Source of the DNA: Lachnospiraceae bacterium
Lineage (GTDB): Bacteria > Bacillota > Clostridia > Lachnospirales > Lachnospiraceae
Assembly: GCA_030526195.1 (NCBI GenBank)
Contig: JAUNDG010000025.1
Span: forward strand, 1 to 35,652
Direction: 5' to 3'
DNA length: 35,652 bases
The notes beneath the pieces are model-generated. The model saw nothing but the letters and a program-made list of their open reading frames with translations, had not been told where the DNA came from and ran no database searches. The translations under genes and the position numbers were made by a program. Below are positions 18,071 to 26,537 of this stretch, piece after piece; the stretch's first letter is position 1, and every line of letters starts with the position of its first letter.

Positions 18071-19693
18071 ATGAAAAAGAAAATAACAGGGATCATGATG
18101 GCATTGGTCTTATTGGCTTCGACAGGATGCGGTGCACAGTCGGGCGCAGCCACTCAGACTGATGTGGGCAAAACCGAGGCCGGTACATCGGATACGGGCA
18201 AGACAGAGACTGAAAAAACGGCACAGGATGAGACCTCAGTTTCTGAGGAGGAGATGACTTACCCGCTGTTGGTGGAGTATGCACATTGGGCCGATGATGA
18301 TGAAATAAAAGGATCCTTTATGATCGATGCCTGTGAAGGGGACAGCTTTACGGTGGACCAGAGAATCTGTGATCTTGTGGCGACCATTTTACAGGTAAGC
18401 GATGATGAGATTGTTTTGAGTTATACCTATTCCGATCAGGCGGAAATGGAACCAATAGAACTGAAACTGGCCAAAGGGGAGAAAAAGGACGTGTTCGTGC
18501 CATCCCTGGACAGTGGCGGGGTTACCTGTTTTACCTATAAGGGTCATGAAACAGATGCATCGGATGATGCCTGGGAAAACCAGGCAGAGGAGGCCGCCGT
18601 TTCCCGGGGAGAGTCATGGGTTCTTCGACCGACTGTGTTGAGAGACAATTGCGGTGTTGATGCTTTTTTTACGTATCTTCCGGAGGACTGGATGGCTTCG
18701 GTGTCAACGGAAATGATGATCAGCACATATTATCCGCTGCGATCTGTGGTGACATTGATGGCGCCGGACCGGAGCTGCGCCATTTTGATGGTGACGCCGA
18801 TGTCCTATAGAGAAAAATACAAAGGGTCGACGATGAGCACCGACTATGAGGACTCTCCGGATGACGGCACCACCCGACTGTTGAATGAATATGCCACATT
18901 TCTTCATAAAAGAGATGCCTCAGAATTTTCGGATCTGTTCCTTTCGGAAATGGGGCTGTTCTGGCAGTCCTGTAAAGAGCAACCGGTCGATGCCACGGAG
19001 GTGAAACGGTATGCCGAAGCCATGAAAGCTGTCGGAAATGACGCCGTTAATACTGTGAGGTACAGCATTGGAGCAACGGCGAACAGCACAACGGTTTCCA
19101 CAACAGTCTCCCTGACAGACTATGAAGGGTCCATCAGTTGTAAGAGCGGTGTCCTGACAGATGGCAATGGGACGGAGTATGCCGAACTTACCGCTTACAA
19201 CGGCTCCGTGACCTATTTGGTTAATCAGGATATTCCCAACGACCTGATCACGCTAAAGACCTGGGAGGAGACCACAGACTGGACAAACTATGGGGTGTTT
19301 TTGTATCTGGCCGATGATCGGGAGGCTTATGAGCGGTATTACGATATGGCTCATTTTATTATGAGCAATTCCGGCACGACGGCCATGTATGAACAGTGTA
19401 AGAATCAGATCCTGACTTATATGATCCCGAAGGTTGTGGATGGAGCCATGCAGACCATGAACTACGGCTATCAGCTGATGAGTGAGGTGTCGCAGTCCTA
19501 TAATGGCACGAATGATCGGGTGTCCCAGATGTGGGATGACTACATTCTGGACCAGGATCGTTATCGGGCATCAGACGGCACGGAACTTGTGGTGCCGACG
19601 ACGGCTGACTATGTGTATTACAACGGTGATCAGGTGGTGTGGTCCACATCTCCGAGCTATGATCCGGGTCGTGGTTATGAACAGGTCAATTAA
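18071..19693 (+). CDS. Lipoprotein of unknown function (540 aa)
   Basis: The N-terminus has a lysine-rich start, a hydrophobic core and a lipobox-like ASTGC, with the lipidated cysteine at about residue 20. A Thr/Glu/Asp/Ala-rich linker follows (about 22-60). I do not recognise the remaining 480 residues. They are acidic, contain five or six cysteines, and have a probable strand-rich domain in the first half and a helical, Tyr- and Met-rich C-terminal third (RYYDMAHFIM, YGYQLMSEVSQSY). ATG 18071 is chosen over the in-frame TTG before it because GGAGG (18057-18061) lies nine bases upstream. It is divergent from the LuxR/MFS regulator and 32 bases ahead of a second lipoprotein, so the two probably act together on the outer face of the membrane. 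Confidence 0.75.
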   Translation: MKKKITGIMMALVLLASTGCGAQSGAATQTDVGKTEAGTSDTGKTETEKTAQDETSVSEEEMTYPLLVEYAHWADDDEIKGSFMIDACEGDSFTVDQRICDLVATILQVSDDEIVLSYTYSDQAEMEPIELKLAKGEKKDVFVPSLDSGGVTCFTYKGHETDASDDAWENQAEEAAVSRGESWVLRPTVLRDNCGVDAFFTYLPEDWMASVSTEMMISTYYPLRSVVTLMAPDRSCAILMVTPMSYREKYKGSTMSTDYEDSPDDGTTRLLNEYATFLHKRDASEFSDLFLSEMGLFWQSCKEQPVDATEVKRYAEAMKAVGNDAVNTVRYSIGATANSTTVSTTVSLTDYEGSISCKSGVLTDGNGTEYAELTAYNGSVTYLVNQDIPNDLITLKTWEETTDWTNYGVFLYLADDREAYERYYDMAHFIMSNSGTTAMYEQCKNQILTYMIPKVVDGAMQTMNYGYQLMSEVSQSYNGTNDRVSQMWDDYILDQDRYRASDGTELVVPTTADYVYYNGDQVVWSTSPSYDPGRGYEQVN

Positions 19694-19725
19694 TCCGAAA
19701 AACACATAATCTGAGGGGAGATAGT

Positions 19726-20211
19726 ATGAAAAAAGCGGGAGTTTTACTTGTGGCGAGCTTGCTGCTGTTATCCACTATAATGGGCTGTGGACGGACCGCC
19801 GGACAGTCGCCGACGGAAGGGCCAACGGTCACAGTCGAGACACCGTCGTCAGGTGCGCCCATCACAGACTTTGTGGATGCCGAGACAGCCCATTTTTTAA
19901 AAAATGGGGATCCGGCGGATGTGATCTACGTTGAATATGGCCGCTACGGGGTCGACGGCCTGACCATTATGAGCAGCGAGGAGGCGGCTGTGGTATATGA
20001 GGTATTTGAAGGACTGAATCAATTGATCGTTACGGAAAAAGTTCTTGAAGAGGCCACGGATGCCGATGAATATTTCTCACTGAAAACCACGGATGCTGTT
20101 TATACCGTCTGGTTCAATATGGGCAATCTGACCGTGGGACAGGACCATTTTCGCGTGAAGCATCATGAGTCCCTGTGGCTGGCGTTGTCGGATATGACAG
20201 TAGCAGAATAA
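19726..20211 (+). CDS. Small lipoprotein of unknown function (161 aa)
   Basis: A signal peptide (KKAGVLLVASLLLL) ends in the lipobox IMGC, with the cysteine at about residue 21. A Pro/Thr-rich linker follows and then a domain of about 110 residues (DVIYVEYGRYGVDGLTIMSS onward) that I do not recognise. It contains a helix EEAAVVYEVFEGLNQLIVTE and strands VYTVWFNMGNLTVG, reminiscent of small mixed alpha/beta lipoprotein domains in Firmicutes. GGGGAG precedes the ATG. It is the second gene of the operon led by the 540-residue lipoprotein and is followed by a clear terminator. Confidence 0.75.
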   Translation: MKKAGVLLVASLLLLSTIMGCGRTAGQSPTEGPTVTVETPSSGAPITDFVDAETAHFLKNGDPADVIYVEYGRYGVDGLTIMSSEEAAVVYEVFEGLNQLIVTEKVLEEATDADEYFSLKTTDAVYTVWFNMGNLTVGQDHFRVKHHESLWLALSDMTVAE

Positions 20212-20228
20212 CAGACATTATATTAAGA

Positions 20229-20278
20229 AAAAGCTCTTCTGTATTTGGCCGATGTGACGGTAAAGCAGAGGAGCTTTT
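20229..20278 (+). terminator. Terminator of the lipoprotein operon
   Basis: AAAAGCTCTTCTG (20229-20241) pairs with CAGAGGAGCTTTT (20266-20278) with one G-T, giving a 13-base stem 18 bases after the stop codon, with a T-run in its right arm. Confidence 0.75.
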
Positions 20279-20312
20279 ACTGTTTACGAGAGTTAATAGC
20301 CTGTTTTCGTGA

Positions 20313-20341
20313 TAGGCAGTGTAGGCTCGTTGCTGTATAAT
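20313..20341 (+). promoter_or_regulatory. Possible promoter of the spermidine-synthase-like gene
   Basis: TAGGCA (20313-20318), a 17-base spacer and a perfect TATAAT (20336-20341). The transcript would carry the following hairpin (20360-20392) in its leader. Confidence 0.45.
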
Positions 20342-20359
20342 TTGAACAGCAGTAAGCTT

Positions 20360-20392
20360 CCCCGCTTCAAAGACGTAGCGTCTTAAGCGGGG
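20360..20392 (-). repeat. Palindromic element, copy 1 (IS200/IS605-type end candidate)
   Basis: CCCCGCTT and AAGCGGGG form the outer stem, AAGACG and CGTCTT the inner one, with loop TAG. A near-identical hairpin is at 28852-28886. Flanks differ beyond a few bases. Hairpins of this form, with a TAA in the outer stem on the minus strand, are typical of the right end of IS200/IS605 (tnpB) elements; no transposase remains here. Confidence 0.5.
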
Positions 20393-20448
20393 TGCCTGGT
20401 CTGCTTGACAAATACGACAAGGACAGCGCCCAAGGCGCAGGTACAAAC

Positions 20449-22059
20449 ATGGAAAAACGCAGAATCCTGAAAAACAAAACCTTCCTATATCTAACGGAGT
20501 TCTTCGCCGGCATGTCCCTCATGGCGGTGGAACTGGGGGCCAGCCGTCTGTTGGCGCCGTATTTCAGTTCCTCTCAGATCGTGTGGACCATCATCATCGG
20601 CACCATCATGATCGCCATGGCACTGGGCAATGTCTACGGCGGGCGCAGCGCGGATAAAAATCCGGATCCCGACAAGCTGTATAGCCGCATCATCGTGGCG
20701 GCGGTGTGGATCGCTCTCATTCCGGCGGTGGGGAAATACGTGATCATGGGCATCTCGGCGGTACTCATTTTTTCAGTGAACAGCGGGTTTTTGATCTGGG
20801 CCGCTTTCGCCGCCTGCATGGTCATTTTCGTCTTTCCGCTTTTTCTGCTGGGCACCGTGACACCCTGCCTTGTGAAATACACGGTGGAAGACCTGGGGGA
20901 CAGCGGTAAAACCGTGGGTTTGCTCAACGCCTCCAACACCATCGGCAGCATCATCGGTACCTTCGTGCCCACCTTTGTGACGATCCCGTCCGTGGGGACC
21001 TCCATCACCTTCCTCATTTTCTCCGGGATCCTGCTGCTTCTGTGCACCATCTATTTCTTCAGCGGCGGCAAAAAGTCAAAGAAAGTCATTGTGGGCATCG
21101 CGGTTTTCGTGATCGCCTTCATCGTGGGCAAGTCCGACAGTTTTGCCTTTTGGGAAAATGACCTGGCCTACGAGGGGGAATCGGTCTACAACTACCTTCA
21201 GGTAAAAGAAAATGAGGATACCGTTTACCTTTCAACCAACGTGCTTTTCGGCGTTCAGTCCGTGTACGAAAAATCGGAGACACTGACGGGGCTTTATTAT
21301 GATTACGCCATGGCGGCCCCGCTTATGACGGGGGTGCATGAGAAGGATCATCTTGACATGCTGATCCTGGGCATGGGCACCGGAACCTTTGCCACCCAGT
21401 GTCAGCGGTATTTCAGTGAGGATACGGCGTTGGCCATCGAGGGGGTGGAGATCGACGAGTCTATCACCGATCTGGCCCGGGAGTATTTCGCTCTGTCAGA
21501 GGATATCCCCGTTTACACCTATGACGGCCGGGCTTACCTCAACGCCGTTGACAAAACATACGATGTCATCATGGTGGATGCCTATCAGGACATCACCATT
21601 CCGTTTCAGATGACCTCCATTGAATTTTTTACCATGGTCCGTGATCATCTGAAAGATGACGGGGTGCTGGTGGTCAACATGAATATGCGCGGCGAGGAGA
21701 GTGGCAGCATCAACGAGTACCTGGCGGACACCATTTCTGCCGCCTTCTCTGAGGTCTACACTGTGGATGTGCCCCGGTCCACCAACCGGGAGCTGCTGGC
21801 CTCCAACAACCCGGACATGCTGGCCGTCTTTTCCCGTAATCTTGAAAATGAGTCTCGCGAAGACCTGAAGGCTTTGCAGGAAAACACTTTGGAAAACCTG
21901 GTGCGGTACGAGGCCGGTGATCATGTGATGACAGATGACAAGGCGCCGGTGGAACTCCTCAGCATGAGGATGATCGATGATCTTATCGAGACGGAAGCCA
22001 ACTATTACAAAGGCATTTATAAGGAAGAAGGGCTGGAAGGCCTGTTGGCGGCGTTTTAG
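20449..22059 (+). CDS. Membrane-fused spermidine-synthase-like protein
   Basis: A 536-residue two-part protein. Residues 1 to about 230 carry about seven hydrophobic segments beginning FLTEFFAGMSLMAVELGASR, the membrane domain found fused to spermidine-synthase-like enzymes. Residues about 245-500 form a SpeE-type aminopropyltransferase/methyltransferase fold: the nucleotide motif LILGMGTGTFATQ, an acidic residue in GVEIDESI for the ribose of the cosubstrate, DGRAYL, and VDAYQDITIPFQMTS where spermidine synthases have their catalytic aspartate loop. Because the substrate loop differs, true spermidine synthesis is unproven. I chose ATG 20449 (AGGT eight bases upstream); the longer in-frame GTG at 20392 lies in a hairpin. 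No speD-like gene is in the window. The gene is monocistronic with its own terminator. Confidence 0.8.
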   Translation: MEKRRILKNKTFLYLTEFFAGMSLMAVELGASRLLAPYFSSSQIVWTIIIGTIMIAMALGNVYGGRSADKNPDPDKLYSRIIVAAVWIALIPAVGKYVIMGISAVLIFSVNSGFLIWAAFAACMVIFVFPLFLLGTVTPCLVKYTVEDLGDSGKTVGLLNASNTIGSIIGTFVPTFVTIPSVGTSITFLIFSGILLLLCTIYFFSGGKKSKKVIVGIAVFVIAFIVGKSDSFAFWENDLAYEGESVYNYLQVKENEDTVYLSTNVLFGVQSVYEKSETLTGLYYDYAMAAPLMTGVHEKDHLDMLILGMGTGTFATQCQRYFSEDTALAIEGVEIDESITDLAREYFALSEDIPVYTYDGRAYLNAVDKTYDVIMVDAYQDITIPFQMTSIEFFTMVRDHLKDDGVLVVNMNMRGEESGSINEYLADTISAAFSEVYTVDVPRSTNRELLASNNPDMLAVFSRNLENESREDLKALQENTLENLVRYEAGDHVMTDDKAPVELLSMRMIDDLIETEANYYKGIYKEEGLEGLLAAF

Positions 22060-22076
22060 CCATATAGGAAAAAATC

Positions 22077-22108
22077 AAAATCGAGCGAGCTTCGGCTGGC
22101 TCGATTTT
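22077..22108 (+). terminator. Terminator with UUCG loop
   Basis: AAAATCGAGC (22077-22086) pairs with GCTCGATTTT (22099-22108); an inner AGC-TTCG-GCT hairpin caps it. It begins 18 bases after the spermidine-synthase-like gene. Confidence 0.85.
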
Positions 22109-22138
22109 GTGTATTGTATCCAAAAATGTGATTGATTC

Positions 22139-22168
22139 TTGATTTTTTCTTTTTCTATACGATACAAT
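22139..22168 (+). promoter_or_regulatory. Promoter of the MATE gene
   Basis: TTGATT (22139-22144), an 18-base spacer and TACAAT (22163-22168), 40 bases before the start codon. Confidence 0.5.
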
Positions 22169-22207
22169 GCCGGGGTGAAAAAATGAGAAGGAGAAAATGA
22201 GAAGACA

Positions 22208-23560
22208 ATGACGACAAATGTTTTTGAAGAACAGAACATTTCCAAAGCGGTGATCAAGCTCGGTATCCCGGCGATGCTGGGGTCCTTGACCACGCTGGTC
22301 TACAATATCGCCGACACCTATTTCGTGGCCCTGACCAAGACACCGGCCATGATCGCAGCGGTGACCCTTTGCGTCCCCATTTTATTGATCATTATGTCCA
22401 TCGCCTGTATCTTCGGCATGGGCGGTAGCTCCGTGATGGCCCGTATGTTAGGCGAAGGCCGCGGGAAGGATGCGGCGAAATGCCTTAATTTCTGCACCTA
22501 TGCCATGACCATTGTGGGTTTGATCGTGCTGGTGTTGGGCCTGCTGTTCACAGAGCAGATCGCGGTGGTGGCCGGCGCCGACAGTGAAAACCTGGCCTAT
22601 ACCTGTGATTACCTCAAATGGATTTTTATCGGCACCCCGGCGATCATGCTGTCCAACGGTCTGACCCATGCCTTCCGGTCCATCGGTCTTATTAAGGAAG
22701 CGACCATCGGCATGGCTCTCGGGAACGGCATCAACATTGTGCTGGACTGGATCTTCATCGTCCTTTTGGGCATGGGCACCATGGGGGCGGCGCTGGCCAC
22801 ATCCCTTGGGTTTGTGTGCGGCACCCTGTACTACCTTATCTGCCTGGTGTTGCAGGAGAAAAAAGGCAATATCTGCGTGAAGATGGCGCCGAAGCATTTT
22901 TCCATGGAAAAGCAGATGGTGGGAAGTGTGATCAAGATCGGCATTCCCGGTGCCCTTATCACCGTTATGCTGAGCGTGTCCAACATCGTGCTCAACAATT
23001 TCATCGGCATTTACGGGTCCGATGCGGTGGCTTCCTACGGCATTGCTTATAAGATCGATATGTTCCCGATCATGTTATCGGTGGGTCTGTCTCAGGGCGC
23101 GGCGCCGCTGGTGGGCTATTATTTCGGTCAGAAAAATGAAAAGAAACTGGCCAAGGCCATGCGGGTATCGATTCTGTATGGTATCTTGCTGGGGGCAGCC
23201 TTCCTGGTGGTGCTGTTCTTCGGCAATCGCCTCTTTGCCGGGGTTTTCATCGAGGATCCGGCGCTGCTGGACCAGACCGCTTTCTTCTTAAGATTGCTGT
23301 GCTTCCATGCACCGCTCCTTGGCATCATCAACATGGTGACCGCCTACTTCCAGGCCCTCGGCAAGGCCGCAGCTTCTTTGACCATCACCATTTTGCGGAA
23401 CCTGGCGCTGTTCATTCCCGGCGTTATGCTGATGAACTACCTCTTCGGCCTCACCGGCGTGCTTCTGACACAGTTCACGGTGGAAGTGGTGATCTCTGTC
23501 ATCTGCCTGCTGCTCTATGCCATCAACAAGCCGGCGAAGCTTGTTGCGGGGGCTAAATAA
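22208..23560 (+). CDS. MATE-family efflux transporter
   Basis: A 450-residue protein with 12 hydrophobic segments in two related halves, the standard length of MATE antiporters, which export drugs or metabolites using sodium or proton gradients. Family signatures include IPAMLGSLTTLVYNIADTYFV near the start, GGSSVMARMLGEG, LDWIFIVLLGMGTMGAALAT in the first half, and IGIPGALITVMLSV and GLSQGAAPLVGYYFGQKN in the second. It belongs to the NorM/MepA-like group common in Firmicutes. The ATG at 22208 has only a weak AGAAG just upstream; a better AAGGAG (22188-22193) precedes a tiny reading frame (ATG 22197) that ends in the overlapping ATGA, so reinitiation is possible. It is followed by a strong terminator. 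The substrate cannot be read from sequence. Confidence 0.9.
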   Translation: MTTNVFEEQNISKAVIKLGIPAMLGSLTTLVYNIADTYFVALTKTPAMIAAVTLCVPILLIIMSIACIFGMGGSSVMARMLGEGRGKDAAKCLNFCTYAMTIVGLIVLVLGLLFTEQIAVVAGADSENLAYTCDYLKWIFIGTPAIMLSNGLTHAFRSIGLIKEATIGMALGNGINIVLDWIFIVLLGMGTMGAALATSLGFVCGTLYYLICLVLQEKKGNICVKMAPKHFSMEKQMVGSVIKIGIPGALITVMLSVSNIVLNNFIGIYGSDAVASYGIAYKIDMFPIMLSVGLSQGAAPLVGYYFGQKNEKKLAKAMRVSILYGILLGAAFLVVLFFGNRLFAGVFIEDPALLDQTAFFLRLLCFHAPLLGIINMVTAYFQALGKAAASLTITILRNLALFIPGVMLMNYLFGLTGVLLTQFTVEVVISVICLLLYAINKPAKLVAGAK

Positions 23561-23576
23561 GGGAAACGTAAAGAAA

Positions 23577-23600
23577 AACAGGGCGCGGGCCCTGTTTTTT
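23577..23600. terminator. Bidirectional terminator between MATE and GAPDH genes
   Basis: AACAGGGC (23577-23584) pairs with GCCCTGTT (23589-23596), followed by a run of Ts on the plus strand and an A-rich left side, so it can serve both convergent genes. Confidence 0.85.
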
Positions 23601-23607
23601 CTTGTCT

Positions 23608-24705
23608 TTATTCATCAATCTGAATGGTCTGATGGCGGTTTGATTTCTGAGCCCCCATCCTAAGTGACGGCGGGGTTTTGCCTTCGGCGACGGCATCCAC
23701 ATAAGCCATGTGGATCAGCATGTTGACGATCTTGTTGGAGTAACCCCATTCGTTGTCATACCAGGCAATGAGTTTGACAAAATGGTCGTTCAGCATGATG
23801 CCGGCTTTCTCATCAAACACGCAGGTGTGATAATTGCCGCGGATATCGCCGGAGACCAGCTCATCATCCAGGTATTCGATGACATGCTTCATGCTGCCCT
23901 GGCTGGCTTCCTTGATGGCAGCGCAGATGTCTTCGTAGGTGGTCTTTTTCTTCAGGCGTACCGTCAGGTCCACAACGGACACATCATTGGTGGGAACACG
24001 GAAACTCATGCCGGTGAGCTTGCCCTGCAATTCAGGAATGACCTTGCCCACGGCGGTGGCGGCTCCGGTGCTGGAGGGGATGATATTGTTGAAGACGCTG
24101 CGGCCGGTCCGCCAGTCGCGGCCACCGTTGGAGTCAACGGGCTTCTGCTTGGAGGTGGAGGCATGGATGGTGGACATGAGGCCCTCCTCAATACCGAAAG
24201 AATCCTCCAGAACCTTGCAAAGCGGCGCCAGACAGTTGGTGGTGCAGGAGGCATTGGAAACCACGGTCATAGAAGGATCATACATATCCTGATTGACACC
24301 AAAGACAAAGGTGGGGAATTCCGGATCCTTACCCGGTGCGGAAAGGATGACCTTTTTGGCCCCGCCCAGGAGATGCTTCCGGCAATCTTTGATGGTGCGG
24401 AAGGCACCGGTGGACTCGATGATGTACTCAGCCCCGGTCTTTTCCCATTCGATATTGGCCGGATCCGATTCCGACAGAACTGTGATCTCATGACCGTTGA
24501 TGGAGATGCCCTTATCGGTGGGGTGAATCTCCCCCTCAAAACGGCCGAAGACGGAATCGTAATTCAGCATGTATGCCATGCGCTTAAAATCCGCATTGCG
24601 CTGATTGATGGCGCAGACCTCCACGTCCACATCACGGATCGCGAGGCTTCTTAACACAATACGGGCAATACGACCAAAACCATTGATACCAACCTTAATA
24701 CTCAT
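23608..24705 (-). CDS. gap: Glyceraldehyde-3-phosphate dehydrogenase, type I
   Basis: Converts glyceraldehyde 3-phosphate, NAD(P)+ and phosphate to 1,3-bisphosphoglycerate in glycolysis, as a cytoplasmic tetramer. The N-terminal Rossmann motif is INGFGRIAR; the active-site signature SNASCTTNCLAP places the catalytic cysteine at residue 154; the downstream STGAATAVGKVIPEL, RVPTNDVSVVDL and WYDNEWGYSNKIV motifs are all present. I chose ATG 24705 (MSIKVG) rather than 24717, because AAGGA touches the latter. Two oddities: the aspartate that usually follows AxN in the NAD-binding strand is glutamine here (AINQRNAD, residue 35), which may relax cofactor preference, and the C-terminus is about 30 residues longer than usual (GKTPPSLRMG onward). 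Monocistronic with its own promoter. Confidence 0.95.
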   Translation of the reverse strand: MSIKVGINGFGRIARIVLRSLAIRDVDVEVCAINQRNADFKRMAYMLNYDSVFGRFEGEIHPTDKGISINGHEITVLSESDPANIEWEKTGAEYIIESTGAFRTIKDCRKHLLGGAKKVILSAPGKDPEFPTFVFGVNQDMYDPSMTVVSNASCTTNCLAPLCKVLEDSFGIEEGLMSTIHASTSKQKPVDSNGGRDWRTGRSVFNNIIPSSTGAATAVGKVIPELQGKLTGMSFRVPTNDVSVVDLTVRLKKKTTYEDICAAIKEASQGSMKHVIEYLDDELVSGDIRGNYHTCVFDEKAGIMLNDHFVKLIAWYDNEWGYSNKIVNMLIHMAYVDAVAEGKTPPSLRMGAQKSNRHQTIQIDE

Positions 24706-24755
24706 TTTCTTCACCATTCCTTATTTATTGAACATTGGACCAAAAAATTATTTAT

Positions 24756-24783
24756 ATCGTAACACAAATTTTTAGGCAGTCAA
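24756..24783 (-). promoter_or_regulatory. Promoter of the GAPDH gene
   Basis: On the minus strand TTGACT (24783-24778), a 16-base spacer and TACGAT (24761-24756), about 50 bases before the start codon and close to the sigma-A consensus. Confidence 0.65.
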
Positions 24784-25094
24784 CTTAAGTTTATTTATTA
24801 ACGGGCTGGGCATTTTTATAACAAAGTACCGCCAAAGTGAGAAAAGACGGCCCATTTCCGGGGGAATCCGTCAAGTGGAGTATTTCCTTTTGGGCGCAGG
24901 TCACGTATTATAGACGTAAGATTATAGTTTTTACGGGGTTTTTACAGAAATCCCACACCATATGTTTTTTGAAAAACAAGAACACAAGCAAAGAACATAA
25001 GTCAGGAGCACAGGTCGCGTCCGCACGAAAATGGGTGTGCGGGCTGCGGGTCTGTCCTGATTAAGACAGGTGTTCATTCAATGAAGGAGGCAGC
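24784..25094. other. Intergenic region between divergent GAPDH and binding-protein genes
   Basis: No gene is supported here. A TATTAT (24906-24911) could be a -10 for the downstream lipoprotein, but the hexamer 17 bases upstream is poor. Short hairpins such as CTGTC/GACAG (about 25052-25069) and a GC-rich imperfect stem at about 25020-25045 are present. AAGGAGG lies just before the lipoprotein ATG. I looked for known riboswitch cores and saw none. Confidence 0.5.
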
Positions 25095-26423
25095 ATGAAA
25101 AAAAGAGCGATCGCAGGGCTTTTGTGTTGTGTCATGATGCTGGGTCTTTGTGCCTGTGGGCAGGAGACAGCGAAAAACGGAGGACAGACAGAGGGAGCGG
25201 CCCCCGAGCCAACACCCGCATCAGAAGAGACCAGTTTGGACCCGTCCTATGAAACCACGATCTACGTGTGCGGCAGCTGGGGCAATTTCGAGGCTCTGGA
25301 TGCGGCGGCACAGATTTTCAATGAACAGTATCCCAACATACAGGTTGTTTACGAACAGCTGGAAAACTACACCAGTGACCTGGGAAACCGGTTCGTGTCC
25401 GGTGAGAATATTGACATCTACCTGACGGACTGGCTGCTGAGCAATGATGAGCGGTACAGCAGTTACTGGGAAAATGCTGAGGATCTGACGGACGTGCTGG
25501 ACCTGTCCGCGATCCCGGAAGCCTATGCGGAGACCGGCCTTCGGGACGGCATGCAGTTCGCGGTACCCATTTACAATCACAGCTACGGCATCATGGTCAA
25601 TGAGGATCTTCTGGCCGCTCATGATCTGGCGGTGCCGTCAACCTACGAAGAGTTACTCAACTGCTGTGAGGTCCTGAAGGCCGCGGGCATCGCCCCGGTG
25701 CTGAAGGCCGATATGGATTACATCAATCAGATTTATTTCAATCACGTGTATCAGGCGGTGATGACCGCCGATGATCCGGAGGCTGCGGCGCAGGCTCTCC
25801 TGGCGGGGGAAGACAGCACCGGCAAGGTGGCCAATATCGTGTCCCATATGGACAACTTCCATTCATCGGATTATATCCATCCGGACAGCGAGGGGTTGCC
25901 GGACACCTATGACAGCGTCATCATGCGCTTCTTCGAGGGCGACATCGCTTTCGTGCCTTTCGTGTCCTCAAGCTTCTCCGGCACAAAGAAGCGGGAAGCC
26001 AAATCTGAGGCATTTACGGCAAACCCATTTTCATACAGCTTCATCCCGGCGCCGGGCACGGACGGGTATGAGCATGTGGTGGAGCAGCTGGGCACCGTTT
26101 ACATGTGTGCCTACAACGGTGTTGATGAGGAAAAAATGCCTTATGTCAACGCTTTCCTGCAGTTCCTGGTGGACGATGCGGGGAGCGAGGCGCTGGCCCG
26201 GGTCAAGAATATGGCCACATCCAATGCCCGGGTGGGAGACGCTGCATTCCCGTATCTTAATAGCCTGCCGGAGGATCAGATCCTCTATGCGGGCATGAGC
26301 GCTAAGGGTGACACCATGCTGAAGGTCAATCAGCTGCTGCGAGCCGCTTCCATCTATTATGAGGTGGGGATCAGCGCCGAAGATCTGCTGGCGGTGGCCA
26401 TCGGGAAAGTGAACGAGAAGTAA
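25095..26423 (+). CDS. Extracellular solute-binding lipoprotein (family 1, sugar type)
   Basis: A 442-residue substrate-binding protein of the kind that feeds ABC sugar importers. The signal peptide ends in the lipobox GLCAC (cysteine at about residue 21), then a Pro/Glu/Thr linker. The body has the family-1 pattern: a first strand with GSWGNFEALDAAAQIFNEQYP, a ligand-lobe strand FAVPIYNHSYGIMVNEDLLAA, the hinge helix PSTYEELLNCCEVLKAAG, and a C-terminal AFLQFLVDDAG helix. AAGGAGG precedes the ATG. No permease or ATPase gene follows; instead a membrane hybrid histidine kinase begins 114 bases downstream in the same direction. It may therefore present a ligand to that kinase rather than, or as well as, to a transporter. 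The ligand is unknown. Confidence 0.85.
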   Translation: MKKRAIAGLLCCVMMLGLCACGQETAKNGGQTEGAAPEPTPASEETSLDPSYETTIYVCGSWGNFEALDAAAQIFNEQYPNIQVVYEQLENYTSDLGNRFVSGENIDIYLTDWLLSNDERYSSYWENAEDLTDVLDLSAIPEAYAETGLRDGMQFAVPIYNHSYGIMVNEDLLAAHDLAVPSTYEELLNCCEVLKAAGIAPVLKADMDYINQIYFNHVYQAVMTADDPEAAAQALLAGEDSTGKVANIVSHMDNFHSSDYIHPDSEGLPDTYDSVIMRFFEGDIAFVPFVSSSFSGTKKREAKSEAFTANPFSYSFIPAPGTDGYEHVVEQLGTVYMCAYNGVDEEKMPYVNAFLQFLVDDAGSEALARVKNMATSNARVGDAAFPYLNSLPEDQILYAGMSAKGDTMLKVNQLLRAASIYYEVGISAEDLLAVAIGKVNEK

Positions 26424-26537
26424 TCATCCGGTAACCGGGGGCGACTCAACCCGCACATCCGATTGTGTTGTGCGATGAATCGGCCCGAAAATGGGACTGA
26501 GATTAAATATGAGCTGACTGCGGAAAGGAGGGGGCCT

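Noticed and set aside
20392-20448. Upstream extension of the spermidine-synthase-like gene from GTG 20392
   Set aside because: The extension begins inside a palindromic repeat, has no ribosome binding site and is polar, while ATG 20449 gives the normal N-terminus ahead of the first membrane segment.
23710-24654. 314-codon plus-strand open frame opposite GAPDH
   Set aside because: It is the antisense shadow of an unmistakable GAPDH and has no recognisable domain.
24784-25094. Riboswitch upstream of the binding lipoprotein
   Set aside because: Short stems exist but no known aptamer core could be recognised, and the structures are weak.
26463-26537. Start of the first hybrid kinase at TTG 26463 or ATG 26475
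   Set aside because: Neither has a ribosome binding site; AAGGAGG lies just before GTG 26538, which places the first membrane segment at the N-terminus as expected.
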